A stretch of DNA of 41,973 bases from a virus, in the IMG/VR virus record IMGVR_UViG_3300020220_003380, positions 1 through 41,973 of that record, one strand, 5' to 3'. Made by a program: the position numbers and the translations under genes. The notes beneath the pieces are model-generated. The model made no database searches. It was given only the letters and a program-made list of their open reading frames with translations, and was not told the DNA's origin. Below are positions 32,022-39,734 of the stretch, piece by piece (the first letter of the stretch is position 1; each line of letters begins with the position of its first letter).

Positions 32022-33322
32022 TGAGTGATTTACGAAACCTGTTGGAAAAAATGGATGCCATGACAGCAGCCGAAAAGAAACCAACAGGTCCACGATGGCC
32101 CGGATACCTAAAAGGCACAGATAATGCCAAAAAAATTCGTAACAAGATGGTAGGTGACGGTGCGGCTGAAAGTGTAGAAGAGTCAGAAAGTTTTTTAAAA
32201 GAGCTGGGTCAATTGATCAACAGCAATCCTGTCAAAAGAGATTTATTTCAAGAATGGCAAGAATACAAACTGGCAGAACAAGACTACGAAAAGCATTCTC
32301 TGGATCGAGACCCCGATGATCCAGAAAATCCACACAAATGGATTATAACCGTTCCGGGGACAAATGGTCCAGTAGTACTTGACAGGTACAGCGGTCCATG
32401 GCAAGATTGGATTGAAGACTTTACAGGCCGACCTGCACCACGAGATCCCATGGTTGATCAAATGTACGATCAACTGAAACAAAACTTTGAAAACCCTGGG
32501 CCAGCACCGAAATCCCCCCCAATACCGGTACCTGATGTTCCTACCGATCGAGATACTATTATACCTGGGCAAGATAACACTGACTATTTTAGGGGAAGAC
32601 CGGTAAAAAAAAGTTTGCCTCCTCAATATTTTCGAGGAAGAGGAGATCCTCGTATCAGCGAAAATGTGCAAGAAGACAACGATTCCGAAGAAGGCGAAAA
32701 AGTTACTGTTAGAATGAAAAGACCGGTTGGCAGTGATGCCTACGATAAAGTAAGGTTTATTCATATATACCCAGATGGCAGGGAAGAGCTAGTACCAATT
32801 GGTTCGTATTACCATGACAAATGGTATAGAACCTTCACAGGCAAAGAAACACCAATTACTCAAGAGCTAATCAAAGGTATTCAATCTCCTGTTAAACGTG
32901 GTAAAGAATTTATGCCTAAAGAACCAGACACCATACAAGACATCAAAGTACCTGGTCAAGACAAAGGTCGATATCATGCTCCATTGCCCAACTGGAAGGA
33001 AACTCCTCCTATTACAGAATATGGTGCTCCTGGATCTGGCATTGGCAACGACACAGCTAGAAATCCCGCAGAAGAATTTGCAAAAGGGCAAGAACGCAAA
33101 GCAGCCAAACAACAGATTCAAGGCCAGATAGCTCAACTGGTTGCACAACTGCAAGCAGCTCGAGCACAGTTGGCAGACCTAAATCAACAATTTCCCCAAG
33201 GTGCCAATCCTGTTGAAAAAACCATGGCCATGCAACAAATGTCAGCACAAAAAACACAAATCAAAAAGCAGATTGAAGATTTAACTGCACAAATTGCAGC
33301 ACTAAGACAACAGGCGGTTTAA
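32021..33322 (+). CDS. Putative internal capsid protein, linker-rich, with coiled-coil end
   Basis: 433 residues from ATG 32021 (TGATG overlap with the upstream stop; the in-frame TTG at 32018 is not favoured). The leader MSDLRNLLE ends in a LxE site. Modules: KKPTGPRWPGYLKGTDNAKK, a repeat of PGQDnT/PGQDKGRYHAPLP type linkers, a small domain near residue 230-280 (VTVRMKRPVGSDAYDKVRFI), and a C-terminal coiled coil (IQGQIAQLVAQLQAARAQLA, then AQKTQIKKQIEDLTAQIAAL). Most of the chain looks disordered. Role unknown, probably virion-associated. Confidence 0.55.
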   Translation: MSDLRNLLEKMDAMTAAEKKPTGPRWPGYLKGTDNAKKIRNKMVGDGAAESVEESESFLKELGQLINSNPVKRDLFQEWQEYKLAEQDYEKHSLDRDPDDPENPHKWIITVPGTNGPVVLDRYSGPWQDWIEDFTGRPAPRDPMVDQMYDQLKQNFENPGPAPKSPPIPVPDVPTDRDTIIPGQDNTDYFRGRPVKKSLPPQYFRGRGDPRISENVQEDNDSEEGEKVTVRMKRPVGSDAYDKVRFIHIYPDGREELVPIGSYYHDKWYRTFTGKETPITQELIKGIQSPVKRGKEFMPKEPDTIQDIKVPGQDKGRYHAPLPNWKETPPITEYGAPGSGIGNDTARNPAEEFAKGQERKAAKQQIQGQIAQLVAQLQAARAQLADLNQQFPQGANPVEKTMAMQQMSAQKTQIKKQIEDLTAQIAALRQQAV

Positions 33323-33326
33323 AATT

Positions 33327-34616
33327 ATGTTCGTAAACGATATATTTAGTAAAAAATTAAATGAAGGCAGTGAACCACGCTTTCTAGATGATGACTTTTA
33401 TGCCTATGATCCAGACACAAAAGAAATCAAAGATACTTGGAGCCACAAAAGTTCAGGCCGACGATTTGCTGAAAATCGTGCTAGAGAAATGGGCTGGTCT
33501 GTGGTCAGCGGTATGCGAGCTCGAAGCTTAGATCTACACTATCCAACTAAAAAGGTGGATGATCCATTAGATGAAGACTGGAAAAAGGTCAATCGTAGAG
33601 ACAAAACCCCGGGCATGAGTCGCAAGGCAGTGAAGGCCTATCGCAGAGAAAACCCCGGTAGTAAATTGCAAACAGCAGTGACCACCAAGCCCAGCAAACT
33701 AAAGAAAGGTTCCAAGAGTGCCAAGCGTCGTAAGAGTTTCTGTGCCAGAATGAGTGGTATGAAAAAATCTCGTGCCAGTGCCAAAACCAAACGCAATCCA
33801 GATAGCCCAATCAACAAGGCCTTACGCAGATGGAACTGCGAAAGCATAGAAGAAATGCGCGACTTGATCATGATTGCCGAACAGCGTATCTCTGCCATGC
33901 GTGAAGGTGGATTTGCCATTCCTGAAATTCCAAGAGCACCGCAACCAAGGCCAGAACCCAAGAACAAAACAGTAGATGAAGGATCCGTGCAAGACAAGTT
34001 ATACAAGCGTCATCAAGAACTACGCAAAAAGCGTGGGGCACCAGATCCTGAATATTTTAAAGAACTAGGTCAGTCATATGACATTGAAGACGACCAAGAG
34101 AGACATGCACGGCAGGCAGAAATTAAAAAGAAATACAAGGTAAAAGAAAGCGCAGACGGTTCGGTGAAATATAAAATTGAGCTCGATAAAGGAAAAAAAG
34201 ATTATCTCTTTGCCAAACCTGACAAGCCAGGAGAAAAAGTAACGCCTGATCCTGCGACCACAGCAGCTTTTAATAAAAACCTACATCCCTACCGTAAGGT
34301 AAAATCAGTTAAAGTTTTTGACAAGCCCAAGGAAGAAAAAACACAAATGAAGGCTGTGGTAGCTAACGAGGATTGTGAACGTTATGTTGAAGAACTAGGT
34401 CGAGCTGGATATGATATTGTCACAGAAACTGCCACACTATGTCCTGAATGTGGCCGCGTTGCTTATGCGGATCGCATGCTAGCAGAAAAACAGGATGCCT
34501 GTTATCACAAAGTAAAAAGTCGTTATAAAGTATGGCCGTCGGCATATGCGTCAGGTGCCTTGGTACGCTGCCGCAAAAAAGGTGCTGCTAATTGGGGCAA
34601 CAAAAGCAAGAAATAA
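33327..34616 (+). CDS. Putative internal capsid protein with basic and Cys-pair modules
   Basis: 429 residues. The leader MFVNDIFSKKLNE ends in a LxE site. It contains two short Cys-pair modules that also occur in other phages: KLKKGSKSAKRRKSFCARMS, then PDSPINKALRRWNC, and at the C-terminus LCPECGRVAYADRM and DACYHKVKSRYKVWPSAYAS GALVRCRKKGAANWGNKSKK. Modules are joined by charged linkers. High Lys/Arg content and Cys pairs suggest DNA binding or a metal-stabilised fold. Packaging in the head fits the leader and charge, but is inferred. AATAAATC overlaps its stop. Confidence 0.6.
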   Translation: MFVNDIFSKKLNEGSEPRFLDDDFYAYDPDTKEIKDTWSHKSSGRRFAENRAREMGWSVVSGMRARSLDLHYPTKKVDDPLDEDWKKVNRRDKTPGMSRKAVKAYRRENPGSKLQTAVTTKPSKLKKGSKSAKRRKSFCARMSGMKKSRASAKTKRNPDSPINKALRRWNCESIEEMRDLIMIAEQRISAMREGGFAIPEIPRAPQPRPEPKNKTVDEGSVQDKLYKRHQELRKKRGAPDPEYFKELGQSYDIEDDQERHARQAEIKKKYKVKESADGSVKYKIELDKGKKDYLFAKPDKPGEKVTPDPATTAAFNKNLHPYRKVKSVKVFDKPKEEKTQMKAVVANEDCERYVEELGRAGYDIVTETATLCPECGRVAYADRMLAEKQDACYHKVKSRYKVWPSAYASGALVRCRKKGAANWGNKSKK

Positions 34617-34633
34617 ATCTAAAGGAAAGTTAA

Positions 34634-35416
34634 ATGGATCCAAGATTTTTTAGACAGTATTTAGACATTCTCAGTGAGCAGTCCCAACCACCGTTGGATA
34701 TTGCTGGCACTGAGTACCGTCAAGGTGGAGTGCCACAACTGGGTATTCAACCCAATCAACAAGACATACAGAGTAGAGAGAAATTAGCAGGTACCTTGCA
34801 AACTGATAAAAGTTTAACAACAGGTGGACCGAACCAAATAACTTATACTGATCCTAGAGTAAACAGCATAGTTGGCGACATGCAACAAGATCTGAACACC
34901 GTAGAGAAAAGATTAGCACTAGCTGGTGTGGGAAGAGCACCAGAAACACAACCTACGCAAAAACCTGATTTTAGTCAGTATAAAGATGATGATGTTGCTG
35001 CATCACCAGCTCAACCAACAGCAGCACCAGCTCAACCGGCTCAACCAAAAGCAGCTGATGCTATAAATCGTGTATTAGATACACAACCAGCTCAACCAGC
35101 AGCACCTACAGCCGCAGCTAAACCAGCTCAACCAGCAACAGCACCTCAACCAGCAGCACCTACAGCCGCAGCCAAACCTCAACCACCAGCTCAACCAGCA
35201 GCACAAACAAAAACTAATAGCGGCGGAAATGTACAAGAAGACACTGTAAGAAACCAAAATAACCAACAAATGGATCCAAGATTTTTTAGACGATATTTAG
35301 ATATTTTAAGCGAACGAGTTGTAATGGGGCCAGATGGCAAACCACAGCCACGTGTGCAAGTCACAGGACCCGAGCCTACTGATGGCCAAATGGGCCAAGA
35401 TGGAGATGCCAAATGA
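34634..35416 (+). CDS. Low-complexity protein with a duplicated CTS-like peptide
   Basis: 260 residues. The leader MDPRFFRQYLDILSE (LxE site) recurs at residues 213-227 as MDPRFFRRYLDILSE, including its own methionine. Between them lies a long low-complexity stretch of Ala, Pro and Gln (PAQPTAAPAQPAQPKAADAI, then TQPAQPAAPTAAAKPAQPAT). The pattern suggests two genes or two copies of one gene fused in frame. The second leader carries no ribosome binding site of its own. AAAGGAAAG lies before ATG 34634. Probably a packaged or scaffold-like protein. Confidence 0.6.
   Translation: MDPRFFRQYLDILSEQSQPPLDIAGTEYRQGGVPQLGIQPNQQDIQSREKLAGTLQTDKSLTTGGPNQITYTDPRVNSIVGDMQQDLNTVEKRLALAGVGRAPETQPTQKPDFSQYKDDDVAASPAQPTAAPAQPAQPKAADAINRVLDTQPAQPAAPTAAAKPAQPATAPQPAAPTAAAKPQPPAQPAAQTKTNSGGNVQEDTVRNQNNQQMDPRFFRRYLDILSERVVMGPDGKPQPRVQVTGPEPTDGQMGQDGDAK
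35270..35317 (+). repeat. Second copy of the 48-bp leader sequence of the gene at 34634
   Basis: The bases 35270-35317 repeat 34634-34681, the first 21 identical and the rest with a few differences, most of them synonymous. The copies are 636 bp apart (212 codons), so the frame is preserved. The high conservation of the encoded 15 residues relative to the linker indicates selection on the peptide. Confidence 0.75.
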
Positions 35417-36381
35417 AATACAGAGAACTCCTAGAAGCCTGTTGGAAAGGCTACCACAAAGAAGGCATGAAGACCATGTTTGGTAAACGATATCCTAATT
35501 GCGTCAAAAATAAAAAAACAAACGAAGAACAAAGAATACCTAGAAAGCCAGGACAACCTGCTAATAGTAAAAAACACAGTGACTTATATACAGATGAAAA
35601 TCCAAAAGGTACCATTCAAGGATTAAAATTTGCCACTGCAGAGGATGCAAAAGCAAGTGTAAGTAAAATTCGTAATAGTGGCAAAAGTCATGCACATAAA
35701 ATACAAGCAGCGGTAGCAATGGAACAAAGAGCAAAAGCTGCAGGAAAAACTGAAGCTGCAAGTGTTTATAGAAAATTTATTAATAGTATTAAGAAAACAA
35801 ATGAAGAACAACTAGACGAAAAATGCTGGGATGGTTATCAACAACAGGGTATGAAGAAAAAAGGTTCCCGCCAGGTTCCAAACTGTGTAAAAATGTCAGA
35901 GTCCGAACTAGAAGAAGATCTCAAAAAGTGGTTTCGTGAAAAATGGGTACGGTTCGGTCCTGATGGTAAAATTAGAGGTGAGTGTGGTGGCAGAGACGGC
36001 GGCGAAGGTAAACCCAAATGCTTGCCTGCTAGCAAAGCACACAGTCTTGGTAAAAAAGGTCGTGCTAGCTCAGCAGCTAAAAAACGCAGAGAAGATCCCA
36101 ATCCAGAGCGTAGAGGGCCAGCCAAGAATGTAGCAACCAAGACTAGAGGTATGAAAGAACAAGGTATTCCGGAATTACAGCCACCACAGGATCAACAGCA
36201 AGAACCTAGTGCATTACGAAAGGGACTAGATGCGTTAGGTACGATTTTTACAGCAGGCAAATTGTTACAAGATCCCAAGGCTTTGGTACATCAAGAATTG
36301 GGCAATGTAATTGATCCCAACAGGCAAAATCAAAGCTTAATTCGCAGAATATTCCCCGGAGACAAAAATCAACAACCATAA
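35413..36381 (+). CDS. Putative internal capsid protein with repeated Cys modules
   Basis: 322 residues. The leader MKYRELLE ends in a LxE site. Two copies of a short module CWxGYxxxGMKxx...PNCVK (residues about 11-33 and 137-160) flank a small helical domain (FATAEDAKASVSKIRNSGKS HAHKIQAAVAM). Then WFREKWVRFGPDGKIRGECG and KPKCLPASKAHSLGKKGRAS, a basic module known from other phage proteins. The C-terminus is an amphipathic tail. The number of short Cys-containing modules in one chain is unusual. It overlaps the preceding stop (ATGA). Confidence 0.6.
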   Translation: MKYRELLEACWKGYHKEGMKTMFGKRYPNCVKNKKTNEEQRIPRKPGQPANSKKHSDLYTDENPKGTIQGLKFATAEDAKASVSKIRNSGKSHAHKIQAAVAMEQRAKAAGKTEAASVYRKFINSIKKTNEEQLDEKCWDGYQQQGMKKKGSRQVPNCVKMSESELEEDLKKWFREKWVRFGPDGKIRGECGGRDGGEGKPKCLPASKAHSLGKKGRASSAAKKRREDPNPERRGPAKNVATKTRGMKEQGIPELQPPQDQQQEPSALRKGLDALGTIFTAGKLLQDPKALVHQELGNVIDPNRQNQSLIRRIFPGDKNQQP

Positions 36382-36390
36382 GTCAAATCT

Positions 36391-37080
36391 ATGTCATTTC
36401 TAGTAGCTAACACACCACCTGTACACTGTTATATCAGACGAGAATTTCTCTATGATTTTGAAAAGGGACACGGCGAATATGAGCCGTGTATATGGGTATC
36501 TATCAAAAGCATAAGAGGACAAGCTTTTAGAATTGAAGCCTACTTGCCCAACTACGGAGCACTGTACGATAAATTACCACTGCATGCGTTTGTATCACGC
36601 ACAAACCTTCTTGATACTGCAAGTTTTTTAAATCTAGATACCTTGCAAATCTGGGATTGCTTTGATTATGATATGACTGTGATACAAAAAGCATTTTTAA
36701 GAAATTTAAGTTGTAAATTTTATGCCAAAGATAAAAACATGTACTCAGGCAATTACATGTTTACTGTGGATCATGCTCATCCTAATCACAACATCATAGA
36801 CACTGGATACAGTGAATGGCCAGAAGACCATAAGAGTTTTAATTTCATAGAACTAGACAGCGGTCAATATGCAGCACAACCAAACAATAGATGCTTGTTT
36901 TTTGATGCTGCCAGCAACCCACGCGACATGAAGTTTCCAGATTTTAAAGTATGCACTAAAAAATATGTAGTAGAACAAAATCCCAAATGGCGTTTGGGCG
37001 ACACAGACACCGTAATGTATGAAAAAAGTTCCGATACGGTTAACGACGAACATTACGGTAAAAGCAAACTGTTTAAATAA
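36391..37080 (+). CDS. Conserved phage protein of unknown function
   Basis: 229 residues. The sequence (VANTPPVHCYIRREFLYDFE, then HGEYEPCIWVSIKSIRGQAF, LQIWDCFDYDMTVIQKAFLR, NIIDTGYSEWPEDHKSFNFI ELDSGQYAAQPNNR) is a large conserved family in uncultured T4-like phages, with no characterised member I know. Beta-rich with no catalytic motif. It is not led by a capsid-targeting-like peptide, so it may be an accessory or virion surface protein. Confidence 0.7.
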   Translation: MSFLVANTPPVHCYIRREFLYDFEKGHGEYEPCIWVSIKSIRGQAFRIEAYLPNYGALYDKLPLHAFVSRTNLLDTASFLNLDTLQIWDCFDYDMTVIQKAFLRNLSCKFYAKDKNMYSGNYMFTVDHAHPNHNIIDTGYSEWPEDHKSFNFIELDSGQYAAQPNNRCLFFDAASNPRDMKFPDFKVCTKKYVVEQNPKWRLGDTDTVMYEKSSDTVNDEHYGKSKLFK

Positions 37081-37095
37081 TTCAAGGAGAACGCA

Positions 37096-37242
37096 ATGGC
37101 TAAACCAGGACAACAAACAAACAAAAAAAGTATAGCTCACGTGGTCAAATCCACCAGCCAAGGCGGACGCAGACCCAAGACTAGTGCTATGAACAAAAGT
37201 AAGCGTAGAAGTCATAAAGCCTATCAAGGGCAAGGCAGATAA
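37096..37242 (+). CDS. Very basic 48-residue protein
   Basis: ATG 37096 with AAGGAGAA at 37084-37091. The sequence MAKPGQQTNKKSIAHVVKST, then QGGRRPKTSAMNKSKRRSHK AYQGQG has a strong positive charge (13 Lys/Arg of 48) and no acidic residues. A short conserved basic protein with an RRPKTSxMNKxKRRS core is known from T4-like aquatic phages. Its stop lies inside the next late-type motif. DNA binding or packaging with the genome is plausible but not shown. Confidence 0.65.
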   Translation: MAKPGQQTNKKSIAHVVKSTSQGGRRPKTSAMNKSKRRSHKAYQGQGR

Positions 37243-37246
37243 ATAC
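37238..37246 (+). promoter_or_regulatory. Late-type promoter motif GATAAATAC before dps
   Basis: GATAAATAC overlaps the TAA stop of the preceding gene and lies 18 nt before the dps ATG, with AGGATAGG (37254-37261) as ribosome binding site. One of the best matches in the window. Confidence 0.62.
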
Positions 37247-37264
37247 GCTTTATTAGGATAGGCA

Positions 37265-37699
37265 ATGGACGCATTAAAACAAGCTCTTAAAATAGCATTT
37301 GCCAGTGAGTATGCTTTTTACCTCAAAGCACACTATTTTCATTGGAATGTGGAAGGGCCTAATTTTCCACAATATCACGAATTGTTTGCGAAAATTTATG
37401 AAGAAGTGTACAGCAGCATTGACAAATTTGCTGAAGAAATAAGAGCGACTGGTTCATATACTCCAGGTTCTTTTGAGCGTTTTAGTGTACTCAGTTTGGT
37501 TGATGACGAAACTAATATTCTGCCTGCGGAGTCCATGCTACTAGAATTATTACAAGACAGCGACAAGATGCAAGAAATGTTTCGAATCGTGTTTCAAGCT
37601 GCTGAAGAATTAGGACAACATGGCCTAAGTGATTTTCTAGCAAGCAGACAAGATGCCCATGCAAAACATTCATGGATGTTGAGATCTACTCTTAAATAA
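37265..37699 (+). CDS. Dps-family mini-ferritin
   Basis: 144 residues. The ferroxidase residues of Dps are present at the correct spacings: H26 (HYFHWNVEGPNF), H38, D53 and E57 (SSIDKFAEEIRATG), corresponding to H51, H63, D78 and E82 of E. coli Dps. The Lys-rich N-terminal tail that E. coli Dps uses to bind DNA is absent. The dodecamer would oxidise Fe(II) with peroxide and store iron. With the SOD and the Fe-S carrier it makes a set of iron and oxidative stress functions. A GATAAATAC motif lies just upstream, suggesting late expression. Confidence 0.85.
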   Translation: MDALKQALKIAFASEYAFYLKAHYFHWNVEGPNFPQYHELFAKIYEEVYSSIDKFAEEIRATGSYTPGSFERFSVLSLVDDETNILPAESMLLELLQDSDKMQEMFRIVFQAAEELGQHGLSDFLASRQDAHAKHSWMLRSTLK

Positions 37700-37706
37700 G
37701 CGCACA

Positions 37707-38315
37707 ATGCTTCTAGTCTATATTCACGGTGCCAGTGCAACTAGTGAAAGTTTCAACTACATTCGACAACAAATTAAAGGCAAAGAACTGCTCATAAATT
37801 ATGACAGCAGGAACGGCTTCGAAGTCAACTTAGAAAACATGAAAAATTTGTTATCGGCACAAAAAAACATGTTTTTTATTTGTCATAGTCTTGGCGGAAT
37901 CTACGCATTACATCTAGCAGCCGCATTTGAAAATCAGGTGTTGGGTGCAGTAACACTAAGTACACCATACGGTGGCGCGGAAGTGGCGGATGTTGCCAAG
38001 TACTTTTTACCTTACAGTCGATTACTGAAAGATATAGGTCCCACGTCGTGGGCTATGAAACTTTCTAGATCAATACGTATTAACAAACCGTGGACAAATA
38101 TAGTAACTATTCAAGGATCAGCACCTTGGATTCCTGCTCCTAACGACGGAGTAGTCACTATATCGAGTCAGCGTAAACGCGAAGACATTATGAATTTGGT
38201 TGAACTAGAATGTAACCATTACGAAGTTGTTTTAAATAATACAGCAGTAGGAATTATCAAAGATTGTATTAATCAACCCTCAAAATATTTTTATGGAAAT
38301 AGTCGAACACTGTAA
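37707..38315 (+). CDS. Alpha/beta hydrolase (lipase/esterase-like)
   Basis: 202 residues. The oxyanion-loop motif HGAS (7-10) and nucleophile elbow CHSLGG (S61) are present, together with plausible acid D147 (APNDGVV) and H171 (ECNHYEV). The short length, no signal peptide and a TPYGGAEVADV segment fit a cytoplasmic serine esterase, lipase or depolymerase-like protein. It overlaps the aminotransferase gene by 23 nt, so the two probably act together. Substrate unknown; a role in surface-glycan or lipid metabolism is a guess. Confidence 0.75.
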   Translation: MLLVYIHGASATSESFNYIRQQIKGKELLINYDSRNGFEVNLENMKNLLSAQKNMFFICHSLGGIYALHLAAAFENQVLGAVTLSTPYGGAEVADVAKYFLPYSRLLKDIGPTSWAMKLSRSIRINKPWTNIVTIQGSAPWIPAPNDGVVTISSQRKREDIMNLVELECNHYEVVLNNTAVGIIKDCINQPSKYFYGNSRTL

Positions 38316-39447
38316 CGAAGAAGCGACCCGCTTTGTTACTAAAACCTATGATTATTGGATCGAAACAGAATCAAAAAAATACTTAGACCTAATGTGCGGA
38401 CACAGTGCATACATTTGGGGCTACAGCGATTCCAATTTAATTGCTGCTGTTGAATCTCAATTGCGCGATGTTCAGTTTTTACGCGGTAGATCAAGTGAAA
38501 AAAATCATCTAGTAGAAAAAGTTAACAAACGACTTTTGCAAACAAGTGGCATGAATGCAGTTTTGTATGCTGTCAGTGGCAGTGATGGTGTTGAAGCTGG
38601 ACTAGAAATTGCAGACCAATATTGGAAAAATGTTGATCCAAGAAAAAATAAGACAATAAGCTTCTATCCTGGTTATCATGGTACAACTTACCGTGCAAGA
38701 ATGCTACGCGGAGAAAAGTCGTCAGACTACAATATAATTTTACCAGCGCCTGCAAATGATCAAGTTCAAGATGAAATTAATTTACTTGGTGTAATTGAAA
38801 AGATTACCAATACAGATATTTCTATAGGAACTATTGTCATGGAATCTATTCCGTGGATAAACGGTTTACGACCATGGACTAATAATTGGTGGCAAAAAAT
38901 TAGGACGTTGTGTGACCAAAAAGATATATTATTGATAGTAGATGATGTGTGGGGCGGATTTGGCAAAGTAGGACCTGCGTTTAGTTATCAAAAATACAAC
39001 GTAAAACCTGATATCAACATAATGGGAAAAAGTATCACAGGCGGCATGGTTCCACTTAGTTGTGCTTTGATGAATGACAGAGTTTATTCAAATGTAAAAA
39101 ATTCAATCATGTACGGTCATACCTGGCAACCGCAAATGCTTGGTATAGCTTTAGCCAATTGTGTGTTAGAACAATTTAATTCTGAATTGGTCGAAAATAT
39201 TAATATTCAACATGAAATTTTATTTGATAAATTAAAAGATTACGGTGTAACTGGTTTTCGAGGAACCGGGTTGGCTAAAGAGCTTTTAGTAAACAAATCA
39301 TTGGCAAAACAAGATTACGAATATGCTGGATTGTGTACTCCGTATTTTCTTCCAAGTTCAATTATATTGGTCACTCCAATAACAGCAGATTTGGTATATT
39401 GGGAAGAGCTAGAACAAAGACTTAAATTATTATTACAAACTAAATGA
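38293..39447 (+). CDS. Class III PLP-dependent aminotransferase
   Basis: 384 residues, shorter than usual (420-450). PLP-binding features: SGSDGVEAG (95-103), YPGYHGTTYRARM (125-137), cofactor Asp D217 in IVDDVWGGFGKVG and the catalytic Lys K246 in NIMGKSITGGMVPL. The family includes glutamate-1-semialdehyde aminomutase, BioA and omega-aminotransferases; the present branch is not assigned. In a phage, it may make an amino sugar or modified lipid precursor, which would fit NeuD-like, FkbM and glycosyltransferase genes elsewhere in the window. Inferred only. Confidence 0.85.
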   Translation: MEIVEHCNEEATRFVTKTYDYWIETESKKYLDLMCGHSAYIWGYSDSNLIAAVESQLRDVQFLRGRSSEKNHLVEKVNKRLLQTSGMNAVLYAVSGSDGVEAGLEIADQYWKNVDPRKNKTISFYPGYHGTTYRARMLRGEKSSDYNIILPAPANDQVQDEINLLGVIEKITNTDISIGTIVMESIPWINGLRPWTNNWWQKIRTLCDQKDILLIVDDVWGGFGKVGPAFSYQKYNVKPDINIMGKSITGGMVPLSCALMNDRVYSNVKNSIMYGHTWQPQMLGIALANCVLEQFNSELVENINIQHEILFDKLKDYGVTGFRGTGLAKELLVNKSLAKQDYEYAGLCTPYFLPSSIILVTPITADLVYWEELEQRLKLLLQTK

Positions 39448-39623
39448 TGGCAGAAATACTAGTATGGGGATTTTTTAGTGCAATGGGCTGGATGGCAGCC
39501 AACTGGACTGTGGACAAAGTGTTACCAGAACGAACAGAAACTCAAGTATGCACAGAATGGCGTGAAGAACGCAAAGCGGATGGTACAATCCAACGCACTC
39601 GCACATGCGAACCAAAAAAATAA
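39444..39623 (+). CDS. Small membrane protein (59 aa)
   Basis: 59 residues; ATG ATG at the start overlaps the aminotransferase stop codon. Residues 4-20 (EILVWGFFSAMGWMAANW) form one membrane segment; the remainder is polar with two cysteines (QVCTEWREERKADGTIQRTR TCEP). WGFFSAMGW-type starts occur in small phage proteins of unknown role. Too short to assign function; the overlap with the upstream gene makes translation likely. Confidence 0.6.
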   Translation: MMAEILVWGFFSAMGWMAANWTVDKVLPERTETQVCTEWREERKADGTIQRTRTCEPKK

Positions 39624-39625
39624 GA

Positions 39626-39687
39626 ACACCCTTAGGACCGGTGTGCGCGGCTGCTGCGCCAACCACGGGAGTCGTGCCCCAAGGTTG
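39626..39687 (+). ncRNA. GC-rich structured intergenic element, possible small RNA or leader
   Basis: Three back-to-back hairpins can form: ACACC/GGTGT (39626-39630 with 39640-39644), GCGC/GCGC (39645-39648 with 39656-39659) and CAACC/GGTTG (39660-39664 with 39683-39687) around ACG/CGT (39665-39667 with 39673-39675). The stretch is much richer in G and C than the surroundings and contains no open frame with a ribosome binding site. No tRNA pattern. It lies just upstream of a sigma70-like promoter, so it would be part of the preceding transcript, as a stop, stabiliser or small RNA. Confidence 0.4.
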
Positions 39688-39705
39688 AAAGTGAGCAAAT
39701 ATCGC

Positions 39706-39734
39706 TTGCAATTTTTGACGTATAAGTTTATAAT
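39706..39734 (+). promoter_or_regulatory. Sigma70-like promoter before the replication genes
   Basis: TTGCAA (39706-39711), 17-nt spacer, TATAAT (39729-39734); predicted start near 39741, about 20 nt before ATG 39761, leaving AGGAG (39751-39755) in the leader. A TTGACG at 39715-39720 is only 8 nt from the -10, too close to serve. It probably drives the genes from 39761 through the DNA polymerase. Confidence 0.72.

Noticed and set aside
39624-39705. Possible tRNA or tRNA-like gene in the GC-rich gap
   Set aside because: No T-loop GTTCRA, no anticodon stem with matching acceptor arm and no CCA end could be placed.
39715-39734. TTGACG as -35 for the TATAAT at 39729
   Set aside because: The spacer would be only 8 nt. 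TTGCAA at 39706 with 17 nt is preferred.
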